DNA from: an uncultured Alistipes sp.
GTDB taxonomy: Bacteria; Bacteroidota; Bacteroidia; Bacteroidales; Rikenellaceae
Direction: 5' to 3'
Length of the DNA: 64,000 bases
Assembly: GCA_947623305.1 (NCBI GenBank)
Contig: CANQGQ010000002.1
Coordinates: forward strand, 224,955-288,954
In this document: positions 1 through 9,105 of the stretch, piece after piece
How the letters are laid out: each line of letters opens with the position of its first letter
Position numbering within the stretch: position 1 is the first letter of the stretch
Notes under the pieces: generated by a model
What the model was told of the DNA's origin: nothing
The model's input: only the letters and a program-made list of their open reading frames with translations
Databases searched by the model: none
Program-made: the position numbers and the translations under genes

Positions 1-1201
1 GGCCCATGTGGATTTCGTAACCGTGGCAGGGCGTCGCGTCTCCGATCAGCCGGAACGTCGTCTGGCGGGTTACTTTTTCGTGCGTCATCTCCGTGCGGAC
101 AGGCAGCAATCCCAATCCGGGCAGCCGTCGGATGTCGCCTTCGACGCCTTCGGGATCGACGATTTCGCGCCCCAGCATTTGATAGCCGCCGCAGATGCCT
201 ACGACCGTCGCCCCTTCGCGATGGGCCCGGACGATAGCCTGGGCCGCCCCGTTGCGGCGCAATTCCGCCAGATCGTCGAGGGTCGATTTGCTTCCGGGCA
301 GTAGAATGATGTTCGCTTTGCGGAGTTCCTCGACGTTGTTCGTATAATAGAGGTGGACGCGCGGGTCGCGTTCCAACACGTCGAAATCGGTGAAGTTCGA
401 AAGATGCCGCAGCAGCACGACTGCGATGTTGATCTTTCCGGCTTCGGCTTCGACCCGTTTGGCGGCCAGCGATACCGAATCCTCCTCCTCGATGTGGATG
501 TCGCGGAAATAGGGGATGACGCCTACGACCGGCAGGCCGCAGCACCCTTCGAGCATTCGGCGGCCCTCGTCGAACAGGCGCAGGTCGCCGCGGAATTTGT
601 TGATGAGGATGCCTTTGATTCGTTTGCGGTCTTCGTCGGATTGCAGCATGATCGAGCCGTAGACTGAAGCGAACACGCCCCCTCGGTCGATGTCCGCAAC
701 CAACAGGACGGCGGCATCCGCATAGGCGGCCATCGACAGGTTGACGAAATCCGTATCGCACAGGTTCAGCTCCGAGATGCTGCCGGCCCCCTCCAATACG
801 ATGGGGTTGTAGCGGGCCGCCAATCGGTCGTAGGCGGCGTGGGCCGCCTCGCGCAGTTCGGCCTTGCCCTCGTTGCGGAAGTATTCCCAGGCCGTGCGGT
901 TGCCGATCGGACGTCCGTTGACGATGACCTGCGAGGTCTGGTCGGACGACGGCTTCAACAGCACGGGATTCATGTCCGTATGGCAGGGAATGCCCGCCGC
1001 TTCGGCCTGTACGGCTTGCGCACGGCCGATTTCCAGCCCTTCGGGTGTGGCGAACGAGTTGAGGGCCATGTTTTGCGCCTTGAACGGAGCCGGCGCATAA
1101 CCGTCCTGGCGGAAGATCCGGCAGAAGGCGGCCGCAAGGATGCTTTTGCCGACATCGCTGCCCGTGCCGGCGAAAAAGAGGGGGCGGAGCGGCTTATTCA
1201 T
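1..1201 (-). CDS. cobQ: Cobyric acid synthase CobQ/CbiP, 3' end cut by window edge
   Basis: Glutamine-dependent amidation of the b, d, e and g side chains of adenosylcobyrinate a,c-diamide to give cobyric acid, in the cytoplasm. Reading the minus strand from the ATG at 1201 gives 400 codons without a stop. The start has a P-loop of the dethiobiotin-synthase type (GTGSDVGKS, about residues 12-20) followed by FKAQNMALNS, a CobQ hallmark. Near the window edge is the glutamine amidotransferase nucleophile region ICGGYQMLG. CobQ proteins are about 480-510 residues, so roughly 100 C-terminal residues lie outside the window. The gene starts 5 bases inside the end of the adenosyltransferase gene, so it is the third gene of a leftward cobB operon. 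Confidence 0.95.
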   Translation of the reverse strand, partial: MNKPLRPLFFAGTGSDVGKSILAAAFCRIFRQDGYAPAPFKAQNMALNSFATPEGLEIGRAQAVQAEAAGIPCHTDMNPVLLKPSSDQTSQVIVNGRPIGNRTAWEYFRNEGKAELREAAHAAYDRLAARYNPIVLEGAGSISELNLCDTDFVNLSMAAYADAAVLLVADIDRGGVFASVYGSIMLQSDEDRKRIKGILINKFRGDLRLFDEGRRMLEGCCGLPVVGVIPYFRDIHIEEEDSVSLAAKRVEAEAGKINIAVVLLRHLSNFTDFDVLERDPRVHLYYTNNVEELRKANIILLPGSKSTLDDLAELRRNGAAQAIVRAHREGATVVGICGGYQMLGREIVDPEGVEGDIRRLPGLGLLPVRTEMTHEKVTRQTTFRLIGDATPCHGYEIHMG

Positions 1202-1769
1202 GGCGGTGGCGGTTTTTGTAATCGAACGATTTCCAGCGTTCTTCGGGCAGGTTGCTTCGTTGCATTTCGGCCCGGGCCAAAATGAAGAGCAGATCGGAGA
1301 GCCGATTGACGAATCGCAGCAGCTCGGTGGGCAGCGGATCGAGGCGATGGAGCGTCCACAAGCGGCGTTCGGCCCGTCGGGCTACGGCGCGCGCCAATTG
1401 CAGGTGGGCTGCCGCGGGCGTGCCGCCCGGCAGCACGAACCAGTCGCGGTCGACGCATTCGGCGGCCATCGCGTCGATCCATTGTTCGCATTCGGACGTC
1501 AGCGTTTCGTCGAGCCGGTTGAGATTCCGGTCGCGGCGGGCCGACGGGGTGGCGACGAGGCTCATAGCCGCCATCAATTCCCGTTGCAGACGGTGCAATC
1601 GCTCCTGCCACGGATCGTCCGCCGGAAGTTGCGTCCGAACGATGCCCAAATGGCAATTCAACTCGTCGAGCGCCCCGTTGGCCTCGATGCGCGGATCGTC
1701 TTTGGGAACCCGATCGCCGCCGTGAATCCCCGTTGTGCCGTCGTCGCCGGTGCGTGTATAGATTTTCAT
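1194..1769 (-). CDS. pduO: PduO-type ATP:cob(I)alamin adenosyltransferase
   Basis: Transfers the adenosyl group of ATP to the cobalt of a reduced corrinoid, making the adenosylated intermediate used by CobQ. The 191-residue product opens with the family signature YTRTGDDGTTGIHGGDR (residues 4-20). It also has the conserved PGGTPAAAHLQLARAVARR block (about 114-132) and FVNRLSDLLFILAR (about 153-166). These mark the PduO fold rather than the unrelated CobA/BtuR fold. The ATG at 1769 was chosen because the signature begins there; a longer open frame upstream only shadows cobB. The start overlaps the cobB stop (ATGA), so translation is probably coupled. Confidence 0.95.
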   Translation of the reverse strand: MKIYTRTGDDGTTGIHGGDRVPKDDPRIEANGALDELNCHLGIVRTQLPADDPWQERLHRLQRELMAAMSLVATPSARRDRNLNRLDETLTSECEQWIDAMAAECVDRDWFVLPGGTPAAAHLQLARAVARRAERRLWTLHRLDPLPTELLRFVNRLSDLLFILARAEMQRSNLPEERWKSFDYKNRHRHE

Positions 1770-3058
1770 CGTTCGAAAAGTTTCAGCGGATCGTTCTCGG
1801 CCCAATAGAGATGGGTATATCCGGCCAACAGCCGCTTGTATCGGTAAACCGGCGTCGCGACGGCCTCGCCCCGAGCCGAAAATTGCTGCGCTGCGGAGGG
1901 ATAGTCGCCCTCGATGCGCGAATAGTGGAACTCGTGGCCGCGCAGCCGCATACCCTCGAAAGCCACTTCGCGCAAGCCCAGATGCAACCGCATCCCCTCC
2001 ATCGTGGCTGTCAATGGCAATACGCCGCACATCGCATACGGCCGGCCCGCTTCGTCGCGGATTTCGCGGCAGAGGTACATCATGCCGCCGCACTCGGCCA
2101 GCATACGACCGTCGTGCTCGACGTAATCGGCTATGGCTTGCCGCATGGCGGCGTTGGCTTGCAACCGTTCGAGGTAAAATTCGGGGTAGCCGCCCGGTAG
2201 ATAGACCAGATCGGCTTGCGGTAAGGCCGTATCGTTCAAGGGCGAAAAGAAGATCAATTCGCCCGTCTCGGCCAGCCGGTCGAGGTTGGCCCGATAGATG
2301 AAATCGAACGCCTCGTCGCGGGCTACGGCGATTCGCAGCTTCCGGTCGGGCAGGCGGTCGTGGGGCGGTTCGGTCGGAAACGGACGGCGGGTCTTTGCTT
2401 CCAGTCGGTCGAGGTCGATTGTTCGTTCCGCCGTATCGGCCACCGCGTCGATAACGGGATCGAAGGTCCGCAGCGTTTCGAGCGACAAGCCCAAATGGCG
2501 CGACGGTGCCTGGAACCGTTCGTTGCGCGGCAGATAGCCCAACGGCTCGATGCCGGCCGCTTCGGCGGCGGCTTTCAGTTGGGCGTAGTGCGTGGGCGAG
2601 CCGACCCGATTGAAAATCGCGCCGGCGATTTCGACCGACGGGTCGAATCGGGCGAATCCATATAACAGCGGTGCCGTCGAAAAGGCTGTGGCTCGCGCGT
2701 CGATTACCAACACGACCGGCAAACGAAGCCGTTTCGCCACCTCTGCCGCCGATCCGCGATCGCGGTCATAGCCGTCGAACAGCCCCATCGCTCCTTCGAC
2801 GACGCAGAGGTCGTATCCGGCGCCGTAGCGGGCGTAGAGCTGTTGCAGATGCCGTCCCGAAGCCATGAACGGGTCGAGGTTGATGCTCTCGGCACCGGCT
2901 GCACGAGCATGGAATTGCGGGTCGATATAGTCGGGCCCGCATTTGAACGGCCGCACCCGTCGACCGCGGCGCGCGAAAGCCCGTAACAACCCCAATGTCA
3001 GGGTTGTTTTCCCGCTGGCCGAGGCCGCTGCACCGATCAGAAATTGGCTTTTCGACAT
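1766..3058 (-). CDS. cobB: Cobyrinic acid a,c-diamide synthase CobB/CbiA
   Basis: ATP- and glutamine-dependent amidation of the a and c carboxylates of cobyrinate. The 430 residues match the usual family length. An N-terminal P-loop domain carries GAAASASGKTTLT (9-21) and FKCGPDYIDP (38-47). The C-terminal class I glutamine amidotransferase domain has the nucleophile in AECGGMMYL (Cys323) and the GHEFHYS motif (374-380). It is first gene of the leftward operon cobB-pduO-cobQ, with a -7 box 26 bases before the ATG. No riboswitch lies in front of it, unlike the divergent operon, so its corrinoid control, if any, is not visible here. Confidence 0.96.
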   Translation of the reverse strand: MSKSQFLIGAAASASGKTTLTLGLLRAFARRGRRVRPFKCGPDYIDPQFHARAAGAESINLDPFMASGRHLQQLYARYGAGYDLCVVEGAMGLFDGYDRDRGSAAEVAKRLRLPVVLVIDARATAFSTAPLLYGFARFDPSVEIAGAIFNRVGSPTHYAQLKAAAEAAGIEPLGYLPRNERFQAPSRHLGLSLETLRTFDPVIDAVADTAERTIDLDRLEAKTRRPFPTEPPHDRLPDRKLRIAVARDEAFDFIYRANLDRLAETGELIFFSPLNDTALPQADLVYLPGGYPEFYLERLQANAAMRQAIADYVEHDGRMLAECGGMMYLCREIRDEAGRPYAMCGVLPLTATMEGMRLHLGLREVAFEGMRLRGHEFHYSRIEGDYPSAAQQFSARGEAVATPVYRYKRLLAGYTHLYWAENDPLKLFER

Positions 3059-3083
3059 GCTGTTCCGCGAAGGTTCGGACGGA

Positions 3084-3091
3084 CAAAGATA
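3084..3091 (-). promoter_or_regulatory. Bacteroidota -7 box for the cobB operon
   Basis: Minus-strand TATCTTTG matches the Bacteroidota -7 consensus TAnnTTTG and lies 26 bases upstream of the cobB ATG. It is divergent to the riboswitch promoter, with the two boxes about 55 bases apart. No convincing -33 element was identified. Confidence 0.65.
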
Positions 3092-3144
3092 GTGATTCGA
3101 GACAAAATTTTGCAGGGAAAAGAGGCGAAAACGAAAATTATCCC

Positions 3145-3152
3145 TATCTTTG
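3145..3152 (+). promoter_or_regulatory. -7 box of the riboswitch-led receptor operon
   Basis: TATCTTTG matches TAnnTTTG and lies just ahead of the first bases of the cobalamin aptamer, so transcription would start about where the aptamer begins. This placement supports the aptamer coordinates. Confidence 0.65.
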
Positions 3153-3157
3153 CGCCG

Positions 3158-3345
3158 TGCAAGGTGATGCCGCGCGACACTCGCTGCGGCATAAAAGGGA
3201 ATCCGGTGCGAAGCCGGAACAGTCCTCGCTACTGTAAGGCCCCTCCGAAAGGCGGATGAATTCCGATTGCCACTGTGCTCCGTGCAGCACGGGAAGGCGT
3301 CGTCCGCAGGGCCGAGTCAGGAAACCTGCCTTGCCGGTTGCGTGC
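3158..3345 (+). promoter_or_regulatory. Cobalamin (B12) riboswitch
   Basis: The conserved cobalamin aptamer elements occur in order: AAGGGAATCCGGTGCGAA, then ACAGTCCTCGCTACTGTAA, then GCCACTG, GGGAAGG, and the B12 box GAGTCAGGAAACCTGCC (about 3314-3330). It leads directly into the TonB receptor starting at 3394. A short ATCCG/CGGAT hairpin with a T run lies just before the start codon and could be part of the expression platform, but whether control is by termination or ribosome access cannot be decided from sequence. Established behaviour of this class is repression by adenosyl- or methylcobalamin. Confidence 0.96.
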
Positions 3346-3393
3346 GATGTCGTCGGCCCGAGGTAAGTCCGGACATCCGAACGGATTTTTTAC

Positions 3394-5532
3394 ATGAAAA
3401 ACGGATTTATGCGTGGCATCCTGCGGGGTGCGGTGTTTGCGTCGGTTTGCGTGCCGGTTGCGGTTTCGGCGCAGGAACCGGCGTCGGTCGACGCCGAGCA
3501 GGCGATCGACGAGGTGGTCGTTACGGGCACGGGTACCGAACACTACTTGAAAAGCGCGCCCGTGCAGACCGAGGTCATCACCGGTCGGATGCTCCGCAGC
3601 TTTTCGGGACGCAGTTTCAGCGAGATTCTGGCCACGTTGAGCCCCTCGTTCGACGTGTCGCAGAGCGATATGGGCGCCGGTCTGTCGATGAACGGATTGG
3701 GTAATGCGTATATTCTGATTCTCGTCGACGGCAAACGGTTGCACGGCGATTTGGGCGGGCAGAACGATCTGGGACTGATTGATCCGGCTGACATCGAACG
3801 CATCGAGATCGTCAAGGGCGCTTCGTCCTCGTTGTACGGGTCGGATGCCATCGCGGGGGTCATCAACATCATCACGCGCAAGCATCGCGAATGGCCCGTG
3901 GTCGTGGAAAACACGACCCGCATCGGTAATTATTTCGATTTGCGCCAGCATAATGCGGTCGCTTTCACGGCTGGAAAGTTCGCTTCGTCGACCAAATTCT
4001 CGTTGCAGCATACCGACGGTTGGCAGAACTCCTCGCAGGAGCTCTATCGCGACAAACTTTATGAAAATTCGACAACGCAGACCGTGAGCGCCTACACCAA
4101 CGAACGCATCGAACAGGAGCTTTCGTTCCGGCCGAATGCTCGGTGGCAGTTCGGCGTTTCGGGCATGTACTACCGTAAATTGTTGCAGCATCGGCCGGGC
4201 GGGCCTCGTTGGCGGTCGTACGATCCGCTTTACCACGATCAGGCTTACGGCTTTTCGGCCCAGTTCAAGCCCTCCGACCGGACGAAACTGCTGTTCGATG
4301 CCGATTGGAACCGCCATGCCTACTATTACGATTATTACCTGCAATACATCGACGAGTTCTACGAATTGAGCGAGGTCAACGGCATTTTGATGCACGTACC
4401 TATCCATACGGTCTACTTCCCGGGCGATCGTTCGACCGAAAGCGACCAGCGCCGTTGGACGACACATCTGCGCGGGGTATTCGATTTGGGCGACCGGCAT
4501 CGGTTGTCGGTCGGTACGGAGTGGATGCGCGACGCGCTGATCGCGCCCCATCGCATGATGGAGGAGCGGGCGGCGGCCAATACGGCGGCGCTCTATGCAC
4601 AGGACGAATGGAACATCGCTCCCTATTTCAACATTACTTACGGCGGCCGGCTGGTCTACCACGAGCAGTTCGGATGGACGGCGACACCGAAAATCTCGTT
4701 GATGTACAAGGCCGGCGACTGGAATCTGCGCGCTTCGTGGGCCCGAGGATTCAAGACGCCCACCATCAAGGAGTTGTACTACTTCTATGAGCGGGCCATG
4801 ATGGGCAAGTTGCGGATTTACATCGGCAACACCGAATTGCGCCCGCAACGGTCGGATTACTTTTCGTTCGGGCCCGAGTACCACGGCCGCCGATTCACTT
4901 TCAGCGTTACGGCTTCGTACAATCGCGTCAAGGAGATGATTGCTTTGGTCGGCGTGCCCGTTCCGCCCGAGTTCATCAGCGACGAGGGTACGGAGTTCGA
5001 CGGTGCCATGCAGTACGTCAACATGGAGGATGCCGAGGTGAAGTGCGTCGAGGCGACTTTCACGTGGCGTCCCGGGGCCGGTTTTACGGTCGGCGGCGGA
5101 TATAGTTATACGGATGCTTGCGGGCATATCGTCGATGACGAGGCCTCGTCGGATGCCGGTTACACTGTCATCGAGCGTCGGGTGATCGACGGCACGGCGG
5201 AACATCGCGGCAATCTGCGCGTCAACTGGGCGCACGACTGGAAGCGTTACGGCCTGACGATCGGCCTCTTCGGTCGCGGGCAGACCGAACGCTACTATAA
5301 GGAGTACGGCAATGCCCCGGGTTATGTGTTGTGGCGGTTGACGACGAATCACCGCATCGGCAATTGGAAACGCTGGCATTTGGAGGTGGCCGTTGGGGTC
5401 GACAACTTGTTCGATCACGTCGAGCGGCATCCGTACGGTTACAATTACGGTACGACGACCGCCGGCCGCACCTACTTCGGTGAAATCACCGTGCGGTTCG
5501 GGCAGGCGCAAAGCATCCGGAAAAAGAGGTGA
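3394..5532 (+). CDS. btuB: BtuB-like TonB-dependent corrinoid receptor
   Basis: Outer-membrane gated barrel expected to take up corrinoids using TonB energy. The 712-residue product has a signal peptide likely cleaved after VSA (residue 26) and a TonB-box-like segment DEVVVTGTG (39-47). The plug domain contains ILVDGKRL, IERIEIVKGASSSLYGSDAI and GVINIITRK, followed by a barrel ending in YFGEITVRFG. It lacks the N-terminal carboxypeptidase-like domain found in the second receptor downstream. The cobalamin riboswitch immediately upstream is the main evidence that the substrate is a corrinoid; specificity for cobalamin, cobinamide or another corrinoid is not shown by sequence. Confidence 0.93.
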   Translation: MKNGFMRGILRGAVFASVCVPVAVSAQEPASVDAEQAIDEVVVTGTGTEHYLKSAPVQTEVITGRMLRSFSGRSFSEILATLSPSFDVSQSDMGAGLSMNGLGNAYILILVDGKRLHGDLGGQNDLGLIDPADIERIEIVKGASSSLYGSDAIAGVINIITRKHREWPVVVENTTRIGNYFDLRQHNAVAFTAGKFASSTKFSLQHTDGWQNSSQELYRDKLYENSTTQTVSAYTNERIEQELSFRPNARWQFGVSGMYYRKLLQHRPGGPRWRSYDPLYHDQAYGFSAQFKPSDRTKLLFDADWNRHAYYYDYYLQYIDEFYELSEVNGILMHVPIHTVYFPGDRSTESDQRRWTTHLRGVFDLGDRHRLSVGTEWMRDALIAPHRMMEERAAANTAALYAQDEWNIAPYFNITYGGRLVYHEQFGWTATPKISLMYKAGDWNLRASWARGFKTPTIKELYYFYERAMMGKLRIYIGNTELRPQRSDYFSFGPEYHGRRFTFSVTASYNRVKEMIALVGVPVPPEFISDEGTEFDGAMQYVNMEDAEVKCVEATFTWRPGAGFTVGGGYSYTDACGHIVDDEASSDAGYTVIERRVIDGTAEHRGNLRVNWAHDWKRYGLTIGLFGRGQTERYYKEYGNAPGYVLWRLTTNHRIGNWKRWHLEVAVGVDNLFDHVERHPYGYNYGTTTAGRTYFGEITVRFGQAQSIRKKR

Positions 5533-5614
5533 TTTTTTGTTAAAGAGATAGTTCCGAAAACCGGCAGAATTTCTATTGAGCAAGTGAATAAAACCAATAA
5601 AAAACAGAAAGGTT

Positions 5615-6595
5615 ATGAAAAAAATTTTCAGCATGTTGGTTTCGATGGCACTCATCGGAACGGTTTGCGGCAGCCTCACGGCTTGCGACGATGACAACGA
5701 TGGGGAGAAGATTCCCGCTGCGCTTCAGTACGAAAAGAAGCACGACACGGCGATTCTGCTCGTAACGTTCGGTTCGACCTATGACGAGCCGCACGACACC
5801 TATGAAAATCAGAAGGACCTGTTCCAAGCGGAGTTTCCCGATGCCGACATTTTCTTTTCGTTCACGTCGGTTACCTGCATCAACCGTTGGTACGCCGCTT
5901 CGGGCGAGCAGTTCATTTCCCCCGACAAGTATCTCGGGTCGTTCATCGAAAAGGGTTACAAGCATGTTTACGTGCAGTCGTTGCATGTCATCCCGGGCGA
6001 GGAGTTCCAGTTGTTGCGCGACAAGTACGTCAAATCGGATTACAACTTCCTCGTGCAGGACATGGAACCGGCGCGTGAGGAGGCTTGCTGCGGCGCGGCG
6101 CTGCTGACGAGCGACAAGGATATTGAAGACGTGGCCAAAGTGTTGGTCGATGCTTTCAAAACGCAACTTCAGGCTGGTGAGGCCGTCGCTTTCATGGGTC
6201 ATGGCAACCCCGTTTCGGACTACGACCACGCCAACGCCTCTTACGAGAAGATCGAAAAGGCGATGCAGACTTATGCGAAGTCGGCTTACGGAAACGGGAA
6301 TGTTTTCGTCGGCACGGTGGATTATCCTGCGATGTTGATCGACTACGTGATCGACGAAATGAATGAAAAAGGTGTTTCGAAATCGACGCCCGTGAACCTG
6401 CATCCGTTGATGTCGATCGCTGGCGACCATGCCAACAACGATATGGCTGATGAAGCCGACGATGAAAGCTGGATTTCGATGATCAAGGCAGCCGGTTGGA
6501 CGACCGTGAAGCCGACGGTCAAGGGTCTGGGCGATTACAAGGAGATCAATGCCGTCTGGATCCAGCACCTGCGCGATGCGATCGCCGAAAAATAA
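5615..6595 (+). CDS. cbiK: Exported CbiK-like sirohydrochlorin cobaltochelatase lipoprotein
   Basis: CbiK inserts Co2+ into sirohydrochlorin, the entry step of the cobalt-early route. The 326-residue protein has the fold's landmarks: LLVTFGST near the start, HVIPGEEF (124-131), MGHGNP with His196, and SIAGDHANNDMA with His272. These correspond to the metal-binding Glu and two His of characterised CbiK. It begins with a lipoprotein signal peptide (LTAC, lipid Cys24), so it should be anchored in the periplasm or outer membrane rather than the cytoplasm. Periplasmic CbiK relatives are known in Desulfovibrio. Lying between two TonB receptors under a B12 riboswitch, it may act on or bind imported tetrapyrroles or cobalt; that role is inference. 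Confidence 0.88.
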   Translation: MKKIFSMLVSMALIGTVCGSLTACDDDNDGEKIPAALQYEKKHDTAILLVTFGSTYDEPHDTYENQKDLFQAEFPDADIFFSFTSVTCINRWYAASGEQFISPDKYLGSFIEKGYKHVYVQSLHVIPGEEFQLLRDKYVKSDYNFLVQDMEPAREEACCGAALLTSDKDIEDVAKVLVDAFKTQLQAGEAVAFMGHGNPVSDYDHANASYEKIEKAMQTYAKSAYGNGNVFVGTVDYPAMLIDYVIDEMNEKGVSKSTPVNLHPLMSIAGDHANNDMADEADDESWISMIKAAGWTTVKPTVKGLGDYKEINAVWIQHLRDAIAEK

Positions 6596-6612
6596 GCGTC
6601 GATTTTTGATTT

Positions 6613-6652
6613 CAAGCATTACAGACCCGAATGGCCTGTATTGCTTGTTTTA
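6613..6652 (+). terminator. Hairpin between cbiK and the second receptor
   Basis: CAAGCATTACAG pairs with CTGTATTGCTTG (one mismatch), followed by TTTTAG. It may act as a partial terminator or a processing site that lowers expression of the downstream receptor. Confidence 0.5.
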
Positions 6653-6666
6653 GTGAAAAAACAGAG

Positions 6667-8967
6667 ATGAAGAGACTGAAATACGGGTTGCTTTGCGCCG
6701 CTTTGTCGGCCGTTTTCGTTGCACAGGCGCAGCAGATCGTTACGGGCCGTGTTACGGACATCGAAACCGGTGCGCCGATCGTCGGCGCGACCGTGCGCGT
6801 GGAACGAACGCTGACCGGCGCCACGGCCGACAACAACGGGGAATTCCGCATTGCCCATGCGGCTCCCGATGCGGTGCTGCGGGTGAGCCATTTGAGTTAT
6901 GAATCGCAGACGGTCGCATTGGATGGACGTACGTCGGGCATCGAAATCCGATTGAAGCCGTCGCAGCTCAACATCGGACAGGTCGTCGTAACCGGTACCG
7001 GTACGCATCGGCGGGCCGACGATGCGCCGGTTCCCATGACCATTCTGACCGGTAAGGAGTTGCAGGAGGGCGTCATGACGAACCTCGAAGATGCGCTGCT
7101 GAAATCCGATCCGTCGTTCGCCATCACGCCGCTCGGTTCGATGGGGTCGTCGATCACGATGAACGGCCTCGACGACACCTATATTCTCTTTTTGGTCGAC
7201 GGACAGCGCATGCTCGGCAGCGGTACGGGGGCGCCCGACCTCGCACGCATCGACATGGCTAACGTCAAACGCATCGAGATTCTCGACGGTGCGGCTTCGA
7301 TGCTCTATGGTTCCGACGCTATCGCCGGCGTGGTGAACATCATCACCGACGATCCGCGTTCGGGCGTCGAATTGTCGACCCGCGCTTCGTTGCGCAATCA
7401 CGGTCGTTACGAACATTCGGTCGGCCTCGATGCCAAGGAGGGCAAATTGGGCATCTATACCTCGTTCGTCCACCAGCAGGCCGACGGTTGGCGGCTCAAT
7501 CCGTTGGAGGAGGACAAGACCGGCGAGTTGGTTCCTTCGGCACGCATGGCCTCGTTCGCTATGGCGTCGAATACTGTTTCGCAGCGGTTCACTTACGACC
7601 TCGCCCGCGGTTTGAGCGTTTATGCCGAGGGTTCGTATTATCATTACGACCAGCTTCGTCCGCGTTCGATCGACAACGAGGAGACGAGCTACAAATACGA
7701 CCTCGGACACCAAAATTACACCTACGGCGCCGGTCTGAAATACATCGTCGGCGATCGGGTTTCGCTCTTCGCCGATTTCCATTCGGACAATTACACATCG
7801 ACCTACGACTATTTCGTCGCCAGCGGCGATTTGCGGCCGGGCGATACGGAGACCCGCATAGCGACGCGCTTTTACAAGGCTTCGTTGAAGGGAATTTTCA
7901 AGCTGGATCGCCACAACCGGCTTTCGGCGGGGCTCGAATACCTCGACGACCGTTTGGACGACTACCTGTCGACCTCGGCCACGTTGCCGACGGCCGTCGG
8001 CAACTACACCTTGTCGGCCTATTTGCAGGACGAGGTAACGATCAACCGCCATTGGCAGGCGCTCGTCGGGTTGCGTTATCTTTATCACGAACGGATGGGC
8101 AGCCATGCGACGCCCAACGTCTCCGTGATGTACCGCGCGGGCGGATTCAAGGCGCGGGCTTCGTATGCTTCGGGTTACAAGACACCGGCTTTGTCCGAAA
8201 TCTATACGTTCAACGTCAGCAAGGACGGAGCGTTGACCATCGGCAACGAAGACCTCCGTCCCGAAAAGAGCCATTACGCGTCGCTCAATTTGGAATACGG
8301 CACCGGACGGATGAACTTCTCGGTAACCGGATTCTACAATCGGTTGATCGACAAGGTGGAAGTGGAGTCGTTCGAGGTGTCGGACGAGGAGTTGCGGCAC
8401 TATCAGTCGATCTACGGCGACGGCGTTACACAGCAGATCGTCAAGAAACGCAGCAACATCGACAAGGCTCGGATCGCCGGTGTAACGATTTCCGCGCAGG
8501 CCTATCTCGGTGCCGGATTCTCCGTCCGCGGCGCCTATAATTTCATCGACGGCGTCAACCTTTCGGCGCCCGACGGTACGGACGATCGCTTGGACAAGAA
8601 CATCCGTCATGCCGGCAATGTGTCGGCCGACTGGGAACATGCGTGGAACAAATACACGTTGCACGTCGAGCTGAACGGGCGGATGAGCGGCAAACGTTAT
8701 TCTTCGACCTATTCGCCGCGCATCGGCGACGCTCCGGCTTATTCGTTGTGGGATTTGGTTACGACGCATACATTCCGGTTGGGACGGGTGATTCTGACAC
8801 CGACCATCGGCATCGAGAACTTGTTCGATTATCGCGACGACCGTCCTGCCTATCTCCATTACACCAACGCTTCGGGCAAGGCGGCTGCGACCATGTCGCC
8901 TTATGCGACGCTGACGCCCGGACGGACGTACTTTTTCTCGTTGGCCATCCGCCTGCGCAGCAAGTGA
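6667..8967 (+). CDS. TonB-dependent receptor with carboxypeptidase-like N domain
   Basis: Second outer-membrane receptor of the operon, 766 residues from the ATG at 6667. That start gives a clean signal peptide ending AQA before QQIVTGRV; an in-frame ATG 36 bases earlier would add an implausible N-terminal extension. Domains in order are a CarboxypepD_reg-like beta domain (about 23-97), a plug with VVVTGTGTH (107-115), IEILDGAASMLYGSDAIAGV and NIITDD, and a barrel ending in RTYFFSLAIRLRSK. The plug resembles that of the first receptor, suggesting duplication and divergence. Its place after cbiK suggests a corrinoid or related tetrapyrrole substrate, but the exact ligand is unknown. Confidence 0.9.
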   Translation: MKRLKYGLLCAALSAVFVAQAQQIVTGRVTDIETGAPIVGATVRVERTLTGATADNNGEFRIAHAAPDAVLRVSHLSYESQTVALDGRTSGIEIRLKPSQLNIGQVVVTGTGTHRRADDAPVPMTILTGKELQEGVMTNLEDALLKSDPSFAITPLGSMGSSITMNGLDDTYILFLVDGQRMLGSGTGAPDLARIDMANVKRIEILDGAASMLYGSDAIAGVVNIITDDPRSGVELSTRASLRNHGRYEHSVGLDAKEGKLGIYTSFVHQQADGWRLNPLEEDKTGELVPSARMASFAMASNTVSQRFTYDLARGLSVYAEGSYYHYDQLRPRSIDNEETSYKYDLGHQNYTYGAGLKYIVGDRVSLFADFHSDNYTSTYDYFVASGDLRPGDTETRIATRFYKASLKGIFKLDRHNRLSAGLEYLDDRLDDYLSTSATLPTAVGNYTLSAYLQDEVTINRHWQALVGLRYLYHERMGSHATPNVSVMYRAGGFKARASYASGYKTPALSEIYTFNVSKDGALTIGNEDLRPEKSHYASLNLEYGTGRMNFSVTGFYNRLIDKVEVESFEVSDEELRHYQSIYGDGVTQQIVKKRSNIDKARIAGVTISAQAYLGAGFSVRGAYNFIDGVNLSAPDGTDDRLDKNIRHAGNVSADWEHAWNKYTLHVELNGRMSGKRYSSTYSPRIGDAPAYSLWDLVTTHTFRLGRVILTPTIGIENLFDYRDDRPAYLHYTNASGKAAATMSPYATLTPGRTYFFSLAIRLRSK

Positions 8968-9044
8968 GGTGTGCAGTCCGGAACGAAAGTAAATCGGAAG
9001 CGGCTGCAACCTTCGCAAGCAGGATGATTGCTGTTCGCGTTAGT

Positions 9045-9072
9045 AAAAATCCGGCGAAATGCCGGATTTTTT
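9045..9072 (+). terminator. Strong intrinsic terminator-like hairpin
   Basis: A perfect 11-bp stem AAAAATCCGGC/GCCGGATTTTT with a 5-base loop and a T tail lies between the second receptor and cobJ-cbiC. It would separate uptake from biosynthesis genes unless readthrough occurs. A weak -7-like TATTTTTA follows at about 9074, before the cobJ-cbiC ATG. Confidence 0.75.
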
Positions 9073-9105
9073 CGTATTTTTACACCGGATAACAAGAAGC
9101 GAATC

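Noticed and set aside
3229..5697. Open frame of 822 codons on the minus strand opposite the first TonB receptor
   Set aside because: It has no recognisable domain, its composition is that of an antisense reading of a high-GC gene, and the plus strand is clearly the receptor.
6619..9018. Open frame of 799 codons opposite the second TonB receptor
   Set aside because: Same reason: an antisense shadow with Arg/His/Val-rich low-information sequence.
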